DNA from: JAEWSN01 sp942493335 | GTDB taxonomy: Bacteria > Bacillota > Clostridia > DSM-8532 | Direction: 5' to 3' | Length of the DNA: 64,000 bases | NCBI GenBank assembly: GCA_942493335.1 | Contig: OW818693.1 | Span: 744,001-808,000, forward strand | Part shown: positions 6,900-15,331 of the stretch, in pieces | Layout: each line of letters begins with the position of its first letter | Position numbering within the stretch: the first letter of the stretch is position 1 | The notes under the pieces: model-generated | Told to the model about the DNA's origin: nothing | Database searches by the model: none | Seen by the model: the letters and a program-made list of their open reading frames with translations, nothing else | Made by a program: the position numbers and the translations under genes

Positions 6900-7901
6900 T
6901 CATGAGGGTGCTGCCATCACCGGTTCTGCGATCTTCATCCGATTCATGTGCTCATTCGCTTTCAGTGCTGCTTTCGCCCCCTCCGCCGCCGCGATGATGA
7001 TCTGCTTGAATGGCACATTGGTTACGTCGCCGGCAGCGAAGATTCCGGGCACACTGGTTTCGCTTTCTGCTCCAATCACGATCTCTCCCTGCTCATCCAC
7101 TTCCACCAGACCATCCAAACAACCGGTTCTGGGGATATGACCGATTTCGATAAAAATCCCATCCGTATCAAGACGCTGCGTCTTGCCCGAAAGCCGATCG
7201 ATGGCCATGACACCTTCCACGACCGTTTCTCCAAGGATTTCAGTGATTTGGGTTTGAAGAAAGACTTCCACGTTCGGCTGTGCCGCCAGACGGTCCATCA
7301 GCACCTTGTCTGCTCTGAAATCGCTGCGTTGAACGACTTTTACCGTCTTCGCAATTCGAGCGAGATCCACCGCCGCGCCAACTGCGGCATTTCCACCCCC
7401 TGCAATGACCACGGTTTTCCCTGCGTAAAAGGAACCGTCGCATATGGCACAATAGGATACCCCACGCCCATACAATTCCTTTTCGCCCTTGATCCCCAGT
7501 TTTCGGGGAGTTGTCCCTGTCGCGAGAATCAAGGTATGGGCTCGATAAACATGACCGTCGTTTCCATGAACCTCCTTGTATTCCCCCAGGGAGATTTTTT
7601 CGACACGGATCCCTCCGGAAATCGGCACATCATATTCCCTGACATGCTCCTCGTATTTCCGCATCAGGGATTCCCCTGACAATTGGTTCATTCCGAGATA
7701 ATTTTCAACCATCGGAGTATCCAGCACTTGTCCGCCAATCCGCTCTGCCAGAATGCCAACTGACAAGCCCTTGCGTTTGGCATACAAAGCGGCATTCAAC
7801 CCGGCAGGACCTGCGCCGATTACCAGCGTGTCATACACCTTGGAAGGGTCAACACCAGGTTTCGGAGTCGAAGAAACATTCAAACTGAATTCCAATCCCA
7901 T
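6900..7901 (-). CDS. trxB: Thioredoxin reductase-like flavoprotein (AhpF C-domain type)
   Basis: A 333-residue FAD/NAD(P) disulfide reductase. The FAD site (GAGPAGLNAALYA) is at residues 29-41, the redox-active CAIC at 151-154, the nucleotide site (GGGNAAV) at 168-174, and the C-terminal FAD motif FAAGDVTNVPFKQIIIAAAEG. The HRRxxFRA motif that gives NADPH preference in classic TrxB is replaced by VQRSDFRADK, and the following region reads like AhpF, so NADH may be used. A 20-residue N-terminal extension resembles the AhpF linker. GAGGTG lies 4 bases before the ATG at 7899-7901. With the downstream two-fold glutaredoxin-like protein it forms a split AhpF. Confidence 0.88.
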   Translation of the reverse strand: MGLEFSLNVSSTPKPGVDPSKVYDTLVIGAGPAGLNAALYAKRKGLSVGILAERIGGQVLDTPMVENYLGMNQLSGESLMRKYEEHVREYDVPISGGIRVEKISLGEYKEVHGNDGHVYRAHTLILATGTTPRKLGIKGEKELYGRGVSYCAICDGSFYAGKTVVIAGGGNAAVGAAVDLARIAKTVKVVQRSDFRADKVLMDRLAAQPNVEVFLQTQITEILGETVVEGVMAIDRLSGKTQRLDTDGIFIEIGHIPRTGCLDGLVEVDEQGEIVIGAESETSVPGIFAAGDVTNVPFKQIIIAAAEGAKAALKANEHMNRMKIAEPVMAAPS

Positions 7902-8040
7902 ACTGCACCTCAGGCCATCTGCATGTACGGAATCATCATGCAGATGCAATTTTGCTTTTTCTTTCCATGCGTGTGACGTTTGTCCTTGTCTGACCTTATT
8001 AAAACATCCATGCAGAGTGGCATACAGTAAGAAAGTCACA

Positions 8041-8078
8041 AAAAAATTCACATGAGGGACTTAGCCCAAATGTGAATT
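8041..8078 (-). terminator. Intrinsic terminator after the SHOCT protein gene
   Basis: AATTCACAT (8045-8053) pairs with ATGTGAATT (8070-8078). On the minus strand the stem runs into a stretch of T residues, ending the transcript from 8128-8412. Confidence 0.8.
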
Positions 8079-8127
8079 ATCCTGAGGTGCTAATAGGATG
8101 AATTCCATGTTCAAACAGGTGTATATG

Positions 8128-8412
8128 TCACGCCTTAAGCTCAGCTTTGATCCTTCTGTATTCGTCATCCCCGATTTCGCCGCGTGCATATCTTTCATCC
8201 AAAATCTTCATTGCGGGGATACCATTATCGTTGGGTATCGGTTGCAACTTGCGCTGATTACTTCTAACAAGGAGAAATACAGATAGTGCGGCCAAGAGAA
8301 GTAACCCAAACATGATGATTCCTCCCCAGTTTCCCATTCCCATATAGGACCCCATTCGACAAAATCCATCGAAGTCCATCATTCCTCTGCCATGCCCTTG
8401 AAAATTTATCAT
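8128..8412 (-). CDS. SHOCT-domain membrane protein (94 aa)
   Basis: The N-terminus is rich in Met, Gly and His (GHGRGMMDFDG), followed by one membrane helix (residues about 30-50) and a C-terminal SHOCT domain (KILDERYARGEIGDDEYRRI). SHOCT proteins of this layout occur often in metal-resistance and stress regions; their biochemical role is not known. The ATG at 8410-8412 has GAGG 8 bases upstream. It lies 109 bases downstream of the ferritin-like secreted protein gene on the same strand and ends at a clear terminator, so the two may be co-transcribed. Confidence 0.85.
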   Translation of the reverse strand: MINFQGHGRGMMDFDGFCRMGSYMGMGNWGGIIMFGLLLLAALSVFLLVRSNQRKLQPIPNDNGIPAMKILDERYARGEIGDDEYRRIKAELKA

Positions 8413-8521
8413 ATCCTTGCCTCTTTCAGTTATTCATGCCATTCATAGAATTCAGTTCTTAGTCAACAGTGAAACACATCTGTGTGAAGATTGTATGGAG
8501 ATAACGAAAACAACCAGTCTT

Positions 8522-9295
8522 CTATCGTCCGTTTCGAAGCCCGCCAAAGATTCGAGTTCCACCTCTCGCAGATGCCGATATACTCGCAGATGAACTGTTT
8601 GCGACTGCTTTGCCTTTTGATGGCGCGCTGGAGGCGAACCGGGAAACAGCGTTTTCAAATGCCTTCAAATGACTTTCGGATGCATTGGCCAAACGTTCGA
8701 ACACTTCTCGGACATCCGCGGGAAGATCCTTGCTCAAAAAGGATTCATACATCGCAATATTATCCACTTCCGCTGTAACGCCGATTGAATAGGACTCGGC
8801 AAGTGAAGCGGGAAGTACCGTTCTTGTTGCCGCATCATTTACTGGAACAGAAAAGCGATATTCCGAAAACAGTGGTTTCAACAAATCGATATGCGTCTGT
8901 TCGGATCGGATGATATTGGAAAATGGACGCTGTACGCCATATTCGGCCATGATGGCATCGTATTCCGCCTGTGCGGCATATTCATCCTGTATGGCATAGA
9001 CAAGCATGTCTTGCACCGTCAAATCCGTATCCGCTTTTGCCGCGACGGCGCCAACAAGAAGATTCCTGTCGGTTCCCGCATTTTCTTCGTCGACTGCTGT
9101 GGCGGCAAATGAGGTCATTGTGGAAAAAGGCAAGGACATGAGCAGGGTTAAGGCGAGTAATAATCCTTTGACACTTGTATTCCTGACATTGTCTCTTGTT
9201 CCTGCGGCTCCGTCAAATCCAATTGTGCCGCTGTCTTCTGGCTGTGCCTGTATTTCTCTTGTTATGTTGCCACTCTTTTCATTCATTGCTTTCAT
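8522..9295 (-). CDS. Secreted or membrane-anchored ferritin-like DUF2202 protein
   Basis: A 257-residue protein. A hydrophobic segment at about residues 42-66 (VKGLLLALTLLMSLPFSTM, then SFAATA) works as a signal peptide or anchor, preceded by an unusually long polar N-region of about 40 residues. The mature part has a four-helix ferritin-like domain with Glu/His metal-ligand candidates (AIQDEYAAQAEYDAI, SEQTHIDLL, EVDNIAMYESF, ASESHLKAFENAV), as in the DUF2202 family. The tail is Ser/Ala/Gly-rich. GGGAG lies 7 bases before the ATG at 9293-9295. An extracytoplasmic diiron protein in oxidative or metal stress is the likely role; the reaction is unknown. Shorter starts would trim the N-region. 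Confidence 0.8.
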   Translation of the reverse strand: MKAMNEKSGNITREIQAQPEDSGTIGFDGAAGTRDNVRNTSVKGLLLALTLLMSLPFSTMTSFAATAVDEENAGTDRNLLVGAVAAKADTDLTVQDMLVYAIQDEYAAQAEYDAIMAEYGVQRPFSNIIRSEQTHIDLLKPLFSEYRFSVPVNDAATRTVLPASLAESYSIGVTAEVDNIAMYESFLSKDLPADVREVFERLANASESHLKAFENAVSRFASSAPSKGKAVANSSSASISASARGGTRIFGGLRNGR

Positions 9296-9457
9296 AGATA
9301 TCTCCCTTCCCCAATCTGCCGAATCACATCAGCGTTTCTTCATCGCCGATGATTTCATGATAAAGGCAGCCTGTGTCGGAAAGATGTCGCAATTCGCAAA
9401 CGTTTGTGTCATGGCCGAGAAGCGACCTGTACCGGTCCCTCGCTTGGGGCATATGCC

Positions 9458-10774
9458 TCAAACGTCGACTTTCTCAGGGATTGAACTGCTCTTGTTCCGA
9501 AAGAGGTAAAGCGACAAGAACATCATTGCGGAAACGCCAATAAAAGCTGCAGAAAACCCTGCAAACTGGATGAATGCCCCCCCTGCAAGCGGAAGCAACA
9601 CATCCAGCAGGTTCAAAGTGCCTCTGAGTCCGATATAGGTGGTTCTTTTCGCCGCCGGTGCGATTTCAAGCAGATAGGGTTCGAATCCGATGTTTCGGCC
9701 GCTTGTAACAACACCGATGAAAAAAAAGACAATGGCATACGGAATCGGTCCGCCTGCTGCCAGCAATAGAGCGATCAATGGCATGGAAGCGCCAAAGGAA
9801 ATGCATAAACGAATGACGGATCGGTTCCCGACTTTCGCAGAAATCCATCCCCATAAAAAATTGGATGAAAGGCTTCCGAGAATTTGCAGAAGGACATAAG
9901 CCCCAAGATACTTTTCATAATCAAGGAAGCGCTGACTTGCATAGACAAGATAAAAAGGCAGCAGCATCAAGCTGAAGCTGGTAATGTTCTCAACCAGGAT
10001 GAACCTTGCATACTGCGGGTCCTCCTTCAGCGTGATCCACGCCTCAGTGAACATGTTCGGTGCCCTATTCGGCGCTCTGGTATCTTCTGCGGTTTCCGGG
10101 CTGATCGATAGGTCAGTCCCTGCATTTGAACCATCGGTCTTTTCCTGCCGGGTCCGATCCTGAACAGCCCAGAAGCCAAGCGCTCCCAGGAACAATCCGA
10201 CGGCGCCAATCGCAAAGAACACGGTGTACCTCATCCATAGGTCCATCGAACTTACCATCAGAAGTCTGGCAACCATGGCTCCGCCAATCAGCGCGCCGAT
10301 TCCCATGACAAATTGCCGGACAGCATACAGACGACCTCGTTCTGCATCCGAGAACAACCGGCCAACGAGGTCGGAATATGCGGTTCCGGCCAATCCGCCG
10401 CCGATGGCAAACAGAAACAACAAGATGAGAAGAATAACCAATGCCGGGACCGGATCATCCCTCCCCAGAAATAGAACCACAGCGGCCATGCACAGAAAGG
10501 CGACTGTTCGAACATAAATCCCAATCAGCAGAAACAGGCGACGACCCTGATAGCGAATCATCACTCTGCTCATTGGCAGGTTGAATAGAAGTGGTGCCCC
10601 AAGTAAAACCGAATAAAACGCACCGAAAACGATGCGATTATCCGTCAGTTGTGCGATCAAGCCGGGAAGAATGGTGTTCATCTCCATCATGGACAAAGTG
10701 ATTGCAAGGAAAAAACCATGCCACAACCAAGGAAGCTGCCGTTTCATCATGACTCGTACCCCGTCCGTCATCAT
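9458..10774 (-). CDS. Major facilitator superfamily transporter
   Basis: About 438 residues with roughly 12 hydrophobic helices and a charged central loop (residues about 205-245 rich in Thr, Asp, Glu). The loop-2/3 motif is present as RVMIRYQGRR. It resembles MFS exporters of unknown substrate. Several ATG codons are possible: 10799-10801, 10772-10774 and 10748-10750. None has a strong ribosome binding site, so the start is uncertain; the last, MMKRQLPWLWHG, sits right before the first helix. It lies 24 bases downstream of the small ferredoxin gene. Substrate and link to the neighbours are unknown. Confidence 0.8.
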   Translation of the reverse strand: MMTDGVRVMMKRQLPWLWHGFFLAITLSMMEMNTILPGLIAQLTDNRIVFGAFYSVLLGAPLLFNLPMSRVMIRYQGRRLFLLIGIYVRTVAFLCMAAVVLFLGRDDPVPALVILLILLFLFAIGGGLAGTAYSDLVGRLFSDAERGRLYAVRQFVMGIGALIGGAMVARLLMVSSMDLWMRYTVFFAIGAVGLFLGALGFWAVQDRTRQEKTDGSNAGTDLSISPETAEDTRAPNRAPNMFTEAWITLKEDPQYARFILVENITSFSLMLLPFYLVYASQRFLDYEKYLGAYVLLQILGSLSSNFLWGWISAKVGNRSVIRLCISFGASMPLIALLLAAGGPIPYAIVFFFIGVVTSGRNIGFEPYLLEIAPAAKRTTYIGLRGTLNLLDVLLPLAGGAFIQFAGFSAAFIGVSAMMFLSLYLFRNKSSSIPEKVDV

Positions 10775-10826
10775 GAGATAACATATCCGCAAATAACCCA
10801 ATATTCATATTTTTTCAACAGCGCCA

Positions 10827-11009
10827 TCAATCTTGAAAAAACGCGCCCATCGGACAGAAACTGATGCATTTCCCACAATCGATACACTTTTCCTCATTAA
10901 TAGTCGGCAACCCGTTTCCATTCTGAATAATTGCACCGACAGGGCACTGTTTGATTGCCGGGCAACGATGATTTTGCGGGCATCTGTTTTTGTCAACTTG
11001 AATGGCCAT
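10827..11009 (-). CDS. Small 4Fe-4S ferredoxin-like protein (60 aa)
   Basis: The N-terminal half has an atypical Cys set (CPQNHRCPAIKQCPVGA). The C-terminal half has a standard [4Fe-4S] motif (CIDCGKCISFCPMGAF). The family is common in anaerobes and probably carries one or two clusters as an electron carrier. AAGGGGAT precedes the ATG at 11007-11009 by 7 bases. It is upstream of the MFS gene on the same strand and divergent from lgt. Its redox partner is unknown. Confidence 0.85.
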   Translation of the reverse strand: MAIQVDKNRCPQNHRCPAIKQCPVGAIIQNGNGLPTINEEKCIDCGKCISFCPMGAFFQD

Positions 11010-11147
11010 AGTGAATATCCCCTTCCATTTGTTTGTGTATGTCTATCATTATGCATACCCAAATGAAGAACGAAAGTGATTTCATCACAGGAATCTTCCG
11101 CATTCGTGATACAATGCAGGAAGACTTAGCGCCAATGGGGGTTATCC

Positions 11148-11975
11148 ATGTCACAACCTATTGTTTTCCCGGGACTGAACTTGACCATCAATATCGATCC
11201 GGTGGCATTGCGGCTCATGGGTCTGGAAATTCGCTGGTATGGCATCATCATTGCATGCGGCCTCGGACTTGGGTTGTTCCTAGCCTTACGCCACGCACCC
11301 AGATTCGGGTTCCAAGAGAATGATATTCTTGATTTCATACTCATCGTGCTTCCATTTGCAGTTGTCGGTGCTCGTCTTTATTATGTCGCATTCATGTGGG
11401 ATCAATACAAGGACAACCTTATCTCCATCCTTTATATCAATCAGGGCGGGCTGGCCATTTATGGTGCTGTCATCGTATCAATCATCGTGGCATTTCTGTA
11501 TACCGGAAAGCGTAAATTGAACCGTATGGCCTTTATTGATTTTCTTATTCCCTATTTGGCACTGGGACAGGCAATCGGGCGTTGGGGCAACTTTGTAAAC
11601 CGGGAAGCGCACGGTATGACGACGAATGTCCCATGGCGTATGGAAATTTATGTAGCAGAAGCACAACAGCGGCTTTCTGTTCACCCTACCTTCTTTTATG
11701 AGTCACTTGGGAACTTTGCTTTATTCTTCTTATTGATCTGGTTTCGGAAACACAAAAAGAAGAATGGTGTGGTCTTTTTCCTCTATCTCTCCCTATATGG
11801 ATTATTGAGATGCATCGTTGAGGGCATGAGGACCGACAGCCTTTTCTGGGGGCAATTCCGAGTATCTCAGGTGTTGGCCGGGATTCTGTTCATCTCGATG
11901 GGTATCGCATTTCTGGCATTACAGTTCTCGCAGAAAAACAAAAGCACAAACGCATCATTTCCAGAAAATCCGTGA
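11148..11975 (+). CDS. lgt: Prolipoprotein diacylglyceryl transferase
   Basis: A 275-residue integral membrane enzyme that transfers diacylglycerol from phosphatidylglycerol to the lipobox Cys of prolipoproteins, the first step of lipoprotein maturation. The Lgt signature is visible as GQAIGRWGNFVNREAHG (around residue 140), along with the N-terminal RWYGIIIACG, the YFE-type HPTFFYES region and the late FRVSQVLAG. It has about seven hydrophobic helices. GGGGG lies 6 bases before the ATG. The terminator at 12020-12053 ends the unit. Clients in this window include the lipoprotein solute-binding protein at 33776-35164. Confidence 0.95.
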   Translation: MSQPIVFPGLNLTINIDPVALRLMGLEIRWYGIIIACGLGLGLFLALRHAPRFGFQENDILDFILIVLPFAVVGARLYYVAFMWDQYKDNLISILYINQGGLAIYGAVIVSIIVAFLYTGKRKLNRMAFIDFLIPYLALGQAIGRWGNFVNREAHGMTTNVPWRMEIYVAEAQQRLSVHPTFFYESLGNFALFFLLIWFRKHKKKNGVVFFLYLSLYGLLRCIVEGMRTDSLFWGQFRVSQVLAGILFISMGIAFLALQFSQKNKSTNASFPENP

Positions 11976-12019
11976 TATATCAAACTCCTTGTGTCAAGTA
12001 ATCTACTGATAAATCCAAG

Positions 12020-12053
12020 AAACCATGATGTGGATCTGGCATCATGGTTTTTT
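12020..12053 (+). terminator. Intrinsic terminator after lgt
   Basis: AACCATGATG (12021-12030) pairs with CATCATGGTT (12040-12049), followed by a run of T. Confidence 0.88.
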
Positions 12054-12122
12054 CATGTTTGATCTGAAAGAATCAATGAGAATGGTACCATAGGTTTTTT
12101 TCGTTTATCTCAAGAAATAATG

Positions 12123-12147
12123 CCCTGAAAAATAGAATCTCTTCGAA
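12123..12147 (+). promoter_or_regulatory. Candidate sigma-I type promoter
   Basis: CCCTGAAA (12123-12130) and CGAA (12144-12147) are spaced by 13 bases. This fits the C-rich -35 and CGAA-type -10 elements described for SigI promoters. It lies 46 bases before the Cys-repeat protein gene and upstream of sigI-rsgI, consistent with autoregulation. Confidence 0.5.
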
Positions 12148-12192
12148 TAATAAGGTACTGGGAAGCCAGAATCTATTCCGGAGGTTGAATGT

Positions 12193-12603
12193 ATGAAAAC
12201 AAATCATGTGAATGGGAAAAGAACAATGATGGCCGTCATTCTCTGTCTCACCATGATCCTCTCGATCGGTGCGAGTTTCGCGTCGACCGGATCTGTTGCG
12301 GGCATAAAACTTCAGGATCGCATCAGGGCGCAGGATGGCTCCTGTCTGCAGACACGGCTCATGACACAGGATCGCGTCAAGGATTGTGACGGAACATGCA
12401 TTCCGCTACGGACCCGCGACATGGATCGCCTACAGGTGAAACTACAGATTCGTGACAAACTTCAGGATTGTGACGATTCATGCAGCCCGCTCAGAATTCG
12501 TGACGAAGACTGTCTGCAGTCAAGCCTTTGGATCATGGACAAGTTACAGGATAAGCTGACAAACAAAGACCAATTGAAACTGATGGACCAGAGCTGTACC
12601 TGA
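12193..12603 (+). CDS. Secreted cysteine-rich repeat protein, unrecognised family (136 aa)
   Basis: The signal peptide spans residues 1 to about 31 (MMAVILCLTMILSIG core, then ASFAS). The mature part is built of degenerate repeats in which a D-x-C-D-x2-C-x-P-L-R-x-R-D pattern appears at about 60-76 and 88-104. It contains seven cysteines (51, 65, 69, 93, 97, 107, 135), mostly next to Asp. Outside the Cys units the sequence is dominated by QDR, RDK and MDK charged heptad-like segments. GGAGG lies 8 bases before the ATG. I do not recognise the family. Its place between a candidate sigma-I promoter and sigI suggests an extracellular target or effector of that sigma system. Confidence 0.75.
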   Translation: MKTNHVNGKRTMMAVILCLTMILSIGASFASTGSVAGIKLQDRIRAQDGSCLQTRLMTQDRVKDCDGTCIPLRTRDMDRLQVKLQIRDKLQDCDDSCSPLRIRDEDCLQSSLWIMDKLQDKLTNKDQLKLMDQSCT

Positions 12604-12799
12604 AACAATAGAAAGAAAAACGAAGATAAACGTTCTTGTTGTCATGCCGTATTTTGTGGAAATGAATAGGTATGCTCCGGCAATTGTCTTCGCATCAGCA
12701 ATAATGGTATTTAAGACAGATATGGCCCGGTCATTGACATGTGGCATCAGAGATGCCAGCAAAAGTGTCGATGGCCGGGAACATCCGGAAAGGCCATGC

Positions 12800-13555
12800 A
12801 TGCTGCGTTCCTTCTTGAGTCATGGCACCACTGAAATCCCGGAACCCAGTCGGGATGACTTTGCGCGGATTCAGGGCGGTGACATGATTCTAAGAGAAGA
12901 AATGCTCATCCGTTATGACAAAATCATCAGACAATACATTGGCACACATTATAACCAGAGCAATCCGGATGATGCATACAGCATAGCACTCTCCGCAATG
13001 AATGAGGCCTTGACGACTTTCAACCCGGATATGGCACGCTCCTTCAAAAATCATGCCATATCAGTCATCAAGTGCAGGTTGATTGACGAAGGCCGCAGGA
13101 ACAACCGCGATAAAGGGATATTCCCCTTCTCGTGGTTTCAAAGAACTGATCAGGACCGGAACCGGTTCGAAGAAACCTGGCTAATGACGGAAGACCCGAG
13201 TCCTGACGTAAAAATGGAATTTCGTGACGAACTTGATACGTTGCACAAGATGCTGAACTCGTTCAATGTAACGATGGAAGATTTGTTCCACGCAGCTCCT
13301 CACCACATGGATTCAAAAAGATTAGCCATCCGGATAGGCTTCACATTGGCTAACGACAACATGCTATATAGCCAGTTGATCCATAAACATGCAATACCTG
13401 TCAATCGCCTTGCACGTTCTTGCAAGGTGAACAATAAGACGATTATTCGACACAAAGACTATATTCTGCTTATAGCCTTGATTTGGAACAGCCGTATGGA
13501 TGTTTTCCGTGACTATGTCCGTGATTTGCTGAAGGAAGGGGATTCTCATGACTGA
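12800..13555 (+). CDS. sigI: RNA polymerase sigma factor SigI
   Basis: A 251-residue sigma-70 family factor of the SigI group, the same length as Bacillus subtilis SigI. The region-2-like part is visible (RIQGGDMILREEMLIRYDKI, then DDAYSIALSAMNEALTTF, then FKNHAISVIKCRLIDEGRR). A C-terminal helical DNA-binding part follows (VNRLARSCKVNNKTIIRHKD). The ATG at 12800 is chosen because GGAAAGG lies 6 bases upstream and the length fits. Earlier in-frame ATG codons from 12644 give an extension with no SigI features. It overlaps rsgI by 8 bases. In relatives SigI answers heat or polysaccharide signals. Confidence 0.85.
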   Translation: MLRSFLSHGTTEIPEPSRDDFARIQGGDMILREEMLIRYDKIIRQYIGTHYNQSNPDDAYSIALSAMNEALTTFNPDMARSFKNHAISVIKCRLIDEGRRNNRDKGIFPFSWFQRTDQDRNRFEETWLMTEDPSPDVKMEFRDELDTLHKMLNSFNVTMEDLFHAAPHHMDSKRLAIRIGFTLANDNMLYSQLIHKHAIPVNRLARSCKVNNKTIIRHKDYILLIALIWNSRMDVFRDYVRDLLKEGDSHD

Positions 13556-14996
13556 AACAACAGGCACTGTCATCGACATTAAGGACGGCACTGCCTATGT
13601 CATGACAAAGGCATGTGATATTGTTCGCACGAAAGCAACGGAAGCCATGTGCCCCGGCATGTCCGTTCATCTGCAGCTGAAACCATCCAATGTACTCCAC
13701 TCAAGCCGATTTCCTGCAGGCACAACTTTTTCGCATCATAGGCCTCGTTACACAGCGCATGAACGTTCCCGTCCGCGCATAGCTAAATGTGTGATTGCAG
13801 TATGTTTGGCAATTGTCATGGTCCTTATTCCGACAATTGGTTTTGCCAATCCGGTTTATGCATGGGTAAGTCTCGACATAAATCCTAGTTTTGAATTTGC
13901 GATCAATCGCTACCTGGTCGTTCTACGGGCAACCGGACTGAATATTGAGGCACAGGAACTAATGCATAATACTGAATTTTCCGGTCTCACACTGGATCAT
14001 TCCATCAGGCTTGCGCTGCGTCTGGCTGCAAGCGCAGGTTATGCAATAGGAGACGCAGAGCATCCGATTGTCATTGATGCCACATTGCAGCGTTTGCAAA
14101 CTCGAAATGTGACAGACCAAAACACATCGTCGAATGGATTATCGTCTTTGCTGGAAAACATGAAAACACAATTCAAAGCTGATAGCATCAATGCTTTTGT
14201 CAGAATGGAGTCTTCTCCCATCCGGGCCGAGGCGCATCGTCTGGAATTATCAATAGGGCGCTATGCGATGATGGAAATGGCCAAAGGTACCGGCGCTGCA
14301 GTATCGACTGAGGAAGGCCGCAATATGCGGCTGGCGGATCTTGCAAGACTTGCCGGAATGAGATTCGATGACGCCAATACGACGGGTGAGGTAAAACCGC
14401 CGGAAAGCAGGAAAAATCCATCCACTGACAATCAACACGAGGTGGTTGCCACTGCAGATGAACATGACGCCACCGAACAAATCCTGGATGAAGAAACCGC
14501 AACAACGAACGGAGGGCTCACAGTAATCTCTGATGGAAACCAGGAGCAAAGTGCCACTAAGCACAAATGTCAAGTCGAAACCAGCAATACAGTAAGAGAA
14601 CCAGTTCAAAAAGCTGATCATGAGCAATCTGCTGTGCCTCATGCGCATGATCGCAAGTCGGAGTCATCGACTGGTTCTGCCATTGTAACGACTGACGACA
14701 AAAGCGGTCTATCTACACAAAATCCGCCTTTCGGAACTACCATACAAGGATCAAATGCACCTGAAAATATTACCGCTTCAGAGGTTGATCATTTTCACGG
14801 GGATGTGGATGATCCGCAACAGCAAACAAATGCGACCACATCATCGTCATCGGCCCCCCCGGCAAGGGATGGTGAACCAGCCGCTTCCTTGGGCAACAAC
14901 CCCTATGCCGACCCTGTTGACACAAGCAGCGGCGCTTCTATTGCTCCAAAAGGAATGCTAAGTGGAAACGCGAAACTGGGGATGGGAGGAAAATGA
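13548..14996 (+). CDS. rsgI: Membrane-bound anti-sigma factor RsgI
   Basis: A 482-residue single-pass membrane protein. Residues 1 to about 50 form the cytoplasmic RsgI N-terminal domain that holds SigI. A transmembrane helix spans about 80-101. The juxtamembrane part YAWVSLDINPSFEFAINR (104-121) carries the conserved Asn-Pro at 112-113 where RsgI proteins are reported to self-cleave. An alpha/beta periplasmic domain follows to about 270. The last 200 residues are low-complexity (Thr, Ser, Glu, Asn, Pro) with no carbohydrate-binding or hydrolase module that I can see. In Clostridia such modules often sense polysaccharides, so the signal here is unclear. Confidence 0.88.
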   Translation: MTETTGTVIDIKDGTAYVMTKACDIVRTKATEAMCPGMSVHLQLKPSNVLHSSRFPAGTTFSHHRPRYTAHERSRPRIAKCVIAVCLAIVMVLIPTIGFANPVYAWVSLDINPSFEFAINRYLVVLRATGLNIEAQELMHNTEFSGLTLDHSIRLALRLAASAGYAIGDAEHPIVIDATLQRLQTRNVTDQNTSSNGLSSLLENMKTQFKADSINAFVRMESSPIRAEAHRLELSIGRYAMMEMAKGTGAAVSTEEGRNMRLADLARLAGMRFDDANTTGEVKPPESRKNPSTDNQHEVVATADEHDATEQILDEETATTNGGLTVISDGNQEQSATKHKCQVETSNTVREPVQKADHEQSAVPHAHDRKSESSTGSAIVTTDDKSGLSTQNPPFGTTIQGSNAPENITASEVDHFHGDVDDPQQQTNATTSSSSAPPARDGEPAASLGNNPYADPVDTSSGASIAPKGMLSGNAKLGMGGK

Positions 14997-15331
14997 CAAC
15001 CTCGTCAGGACGCTGCCGCTCCTCATGGGCACAACCGCAGATCGCATGAAAGGCCGGATCACTTACACTGATCCGGCCTTTGGGTTTGTGTTGGTCCCAT
15101 CTTTGACCTGTTGATCCAGAATGGATTTCCCTTTCCTGGGAGGCTGATTTGACTGCGCCCATTTTCCCGCATTACTTGTGATGATTCCATACGTCTTCCC
15201 TGCTACGCATTTGTTTGGAAACCATTGCGAATTAAGCAAGCAAATGTGTCAACAAATTGGAAAAAAACATTCCAACCTTGACACACTCTTGCCATATTCC
15301 TGCCGTATGATAAATTAATGAGGGAGGTGTC
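14997..15331. other. Intergenic region between rsgI and the two-component system
   Basis: 335 bases without a supported gene. It holds the rsgI terminator (15050-15083), a short inverted repeat TTGGAA/TTCCAA near 15258-15276, and a possible promoter near 15294-15321 (TTGCCA, 16 bases, TAAATT) for the response regulator. Confidence 0.6.
15050..15083 (+). terminator. Hairpin terminator after rsgI
   Basis: AAGGCCGGATCA (15050-15061) pairs perfectly with TGATCCGGCCTT (15069-15080) around a 7-base loop. The following T-tract is interrupted (TTTGGGTTTG), so it may be only moderately efficient. Confidence 0.7.

Noticed and set aside
9672..9690. tRNA T-loop-like sequence GGTTCGAATCC
   Set aside because: It lies inside the MFS coding sequence, and no acceptor stem, anticodon arm or CCA end can be folded around it.
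12644..12799. N-terminal extension of SigI from the ATG at 12644
   Set aside because: The extra 52 residues have no SigI features, while the ATG at 12800 has a good ribosome binding site and gives the family length.
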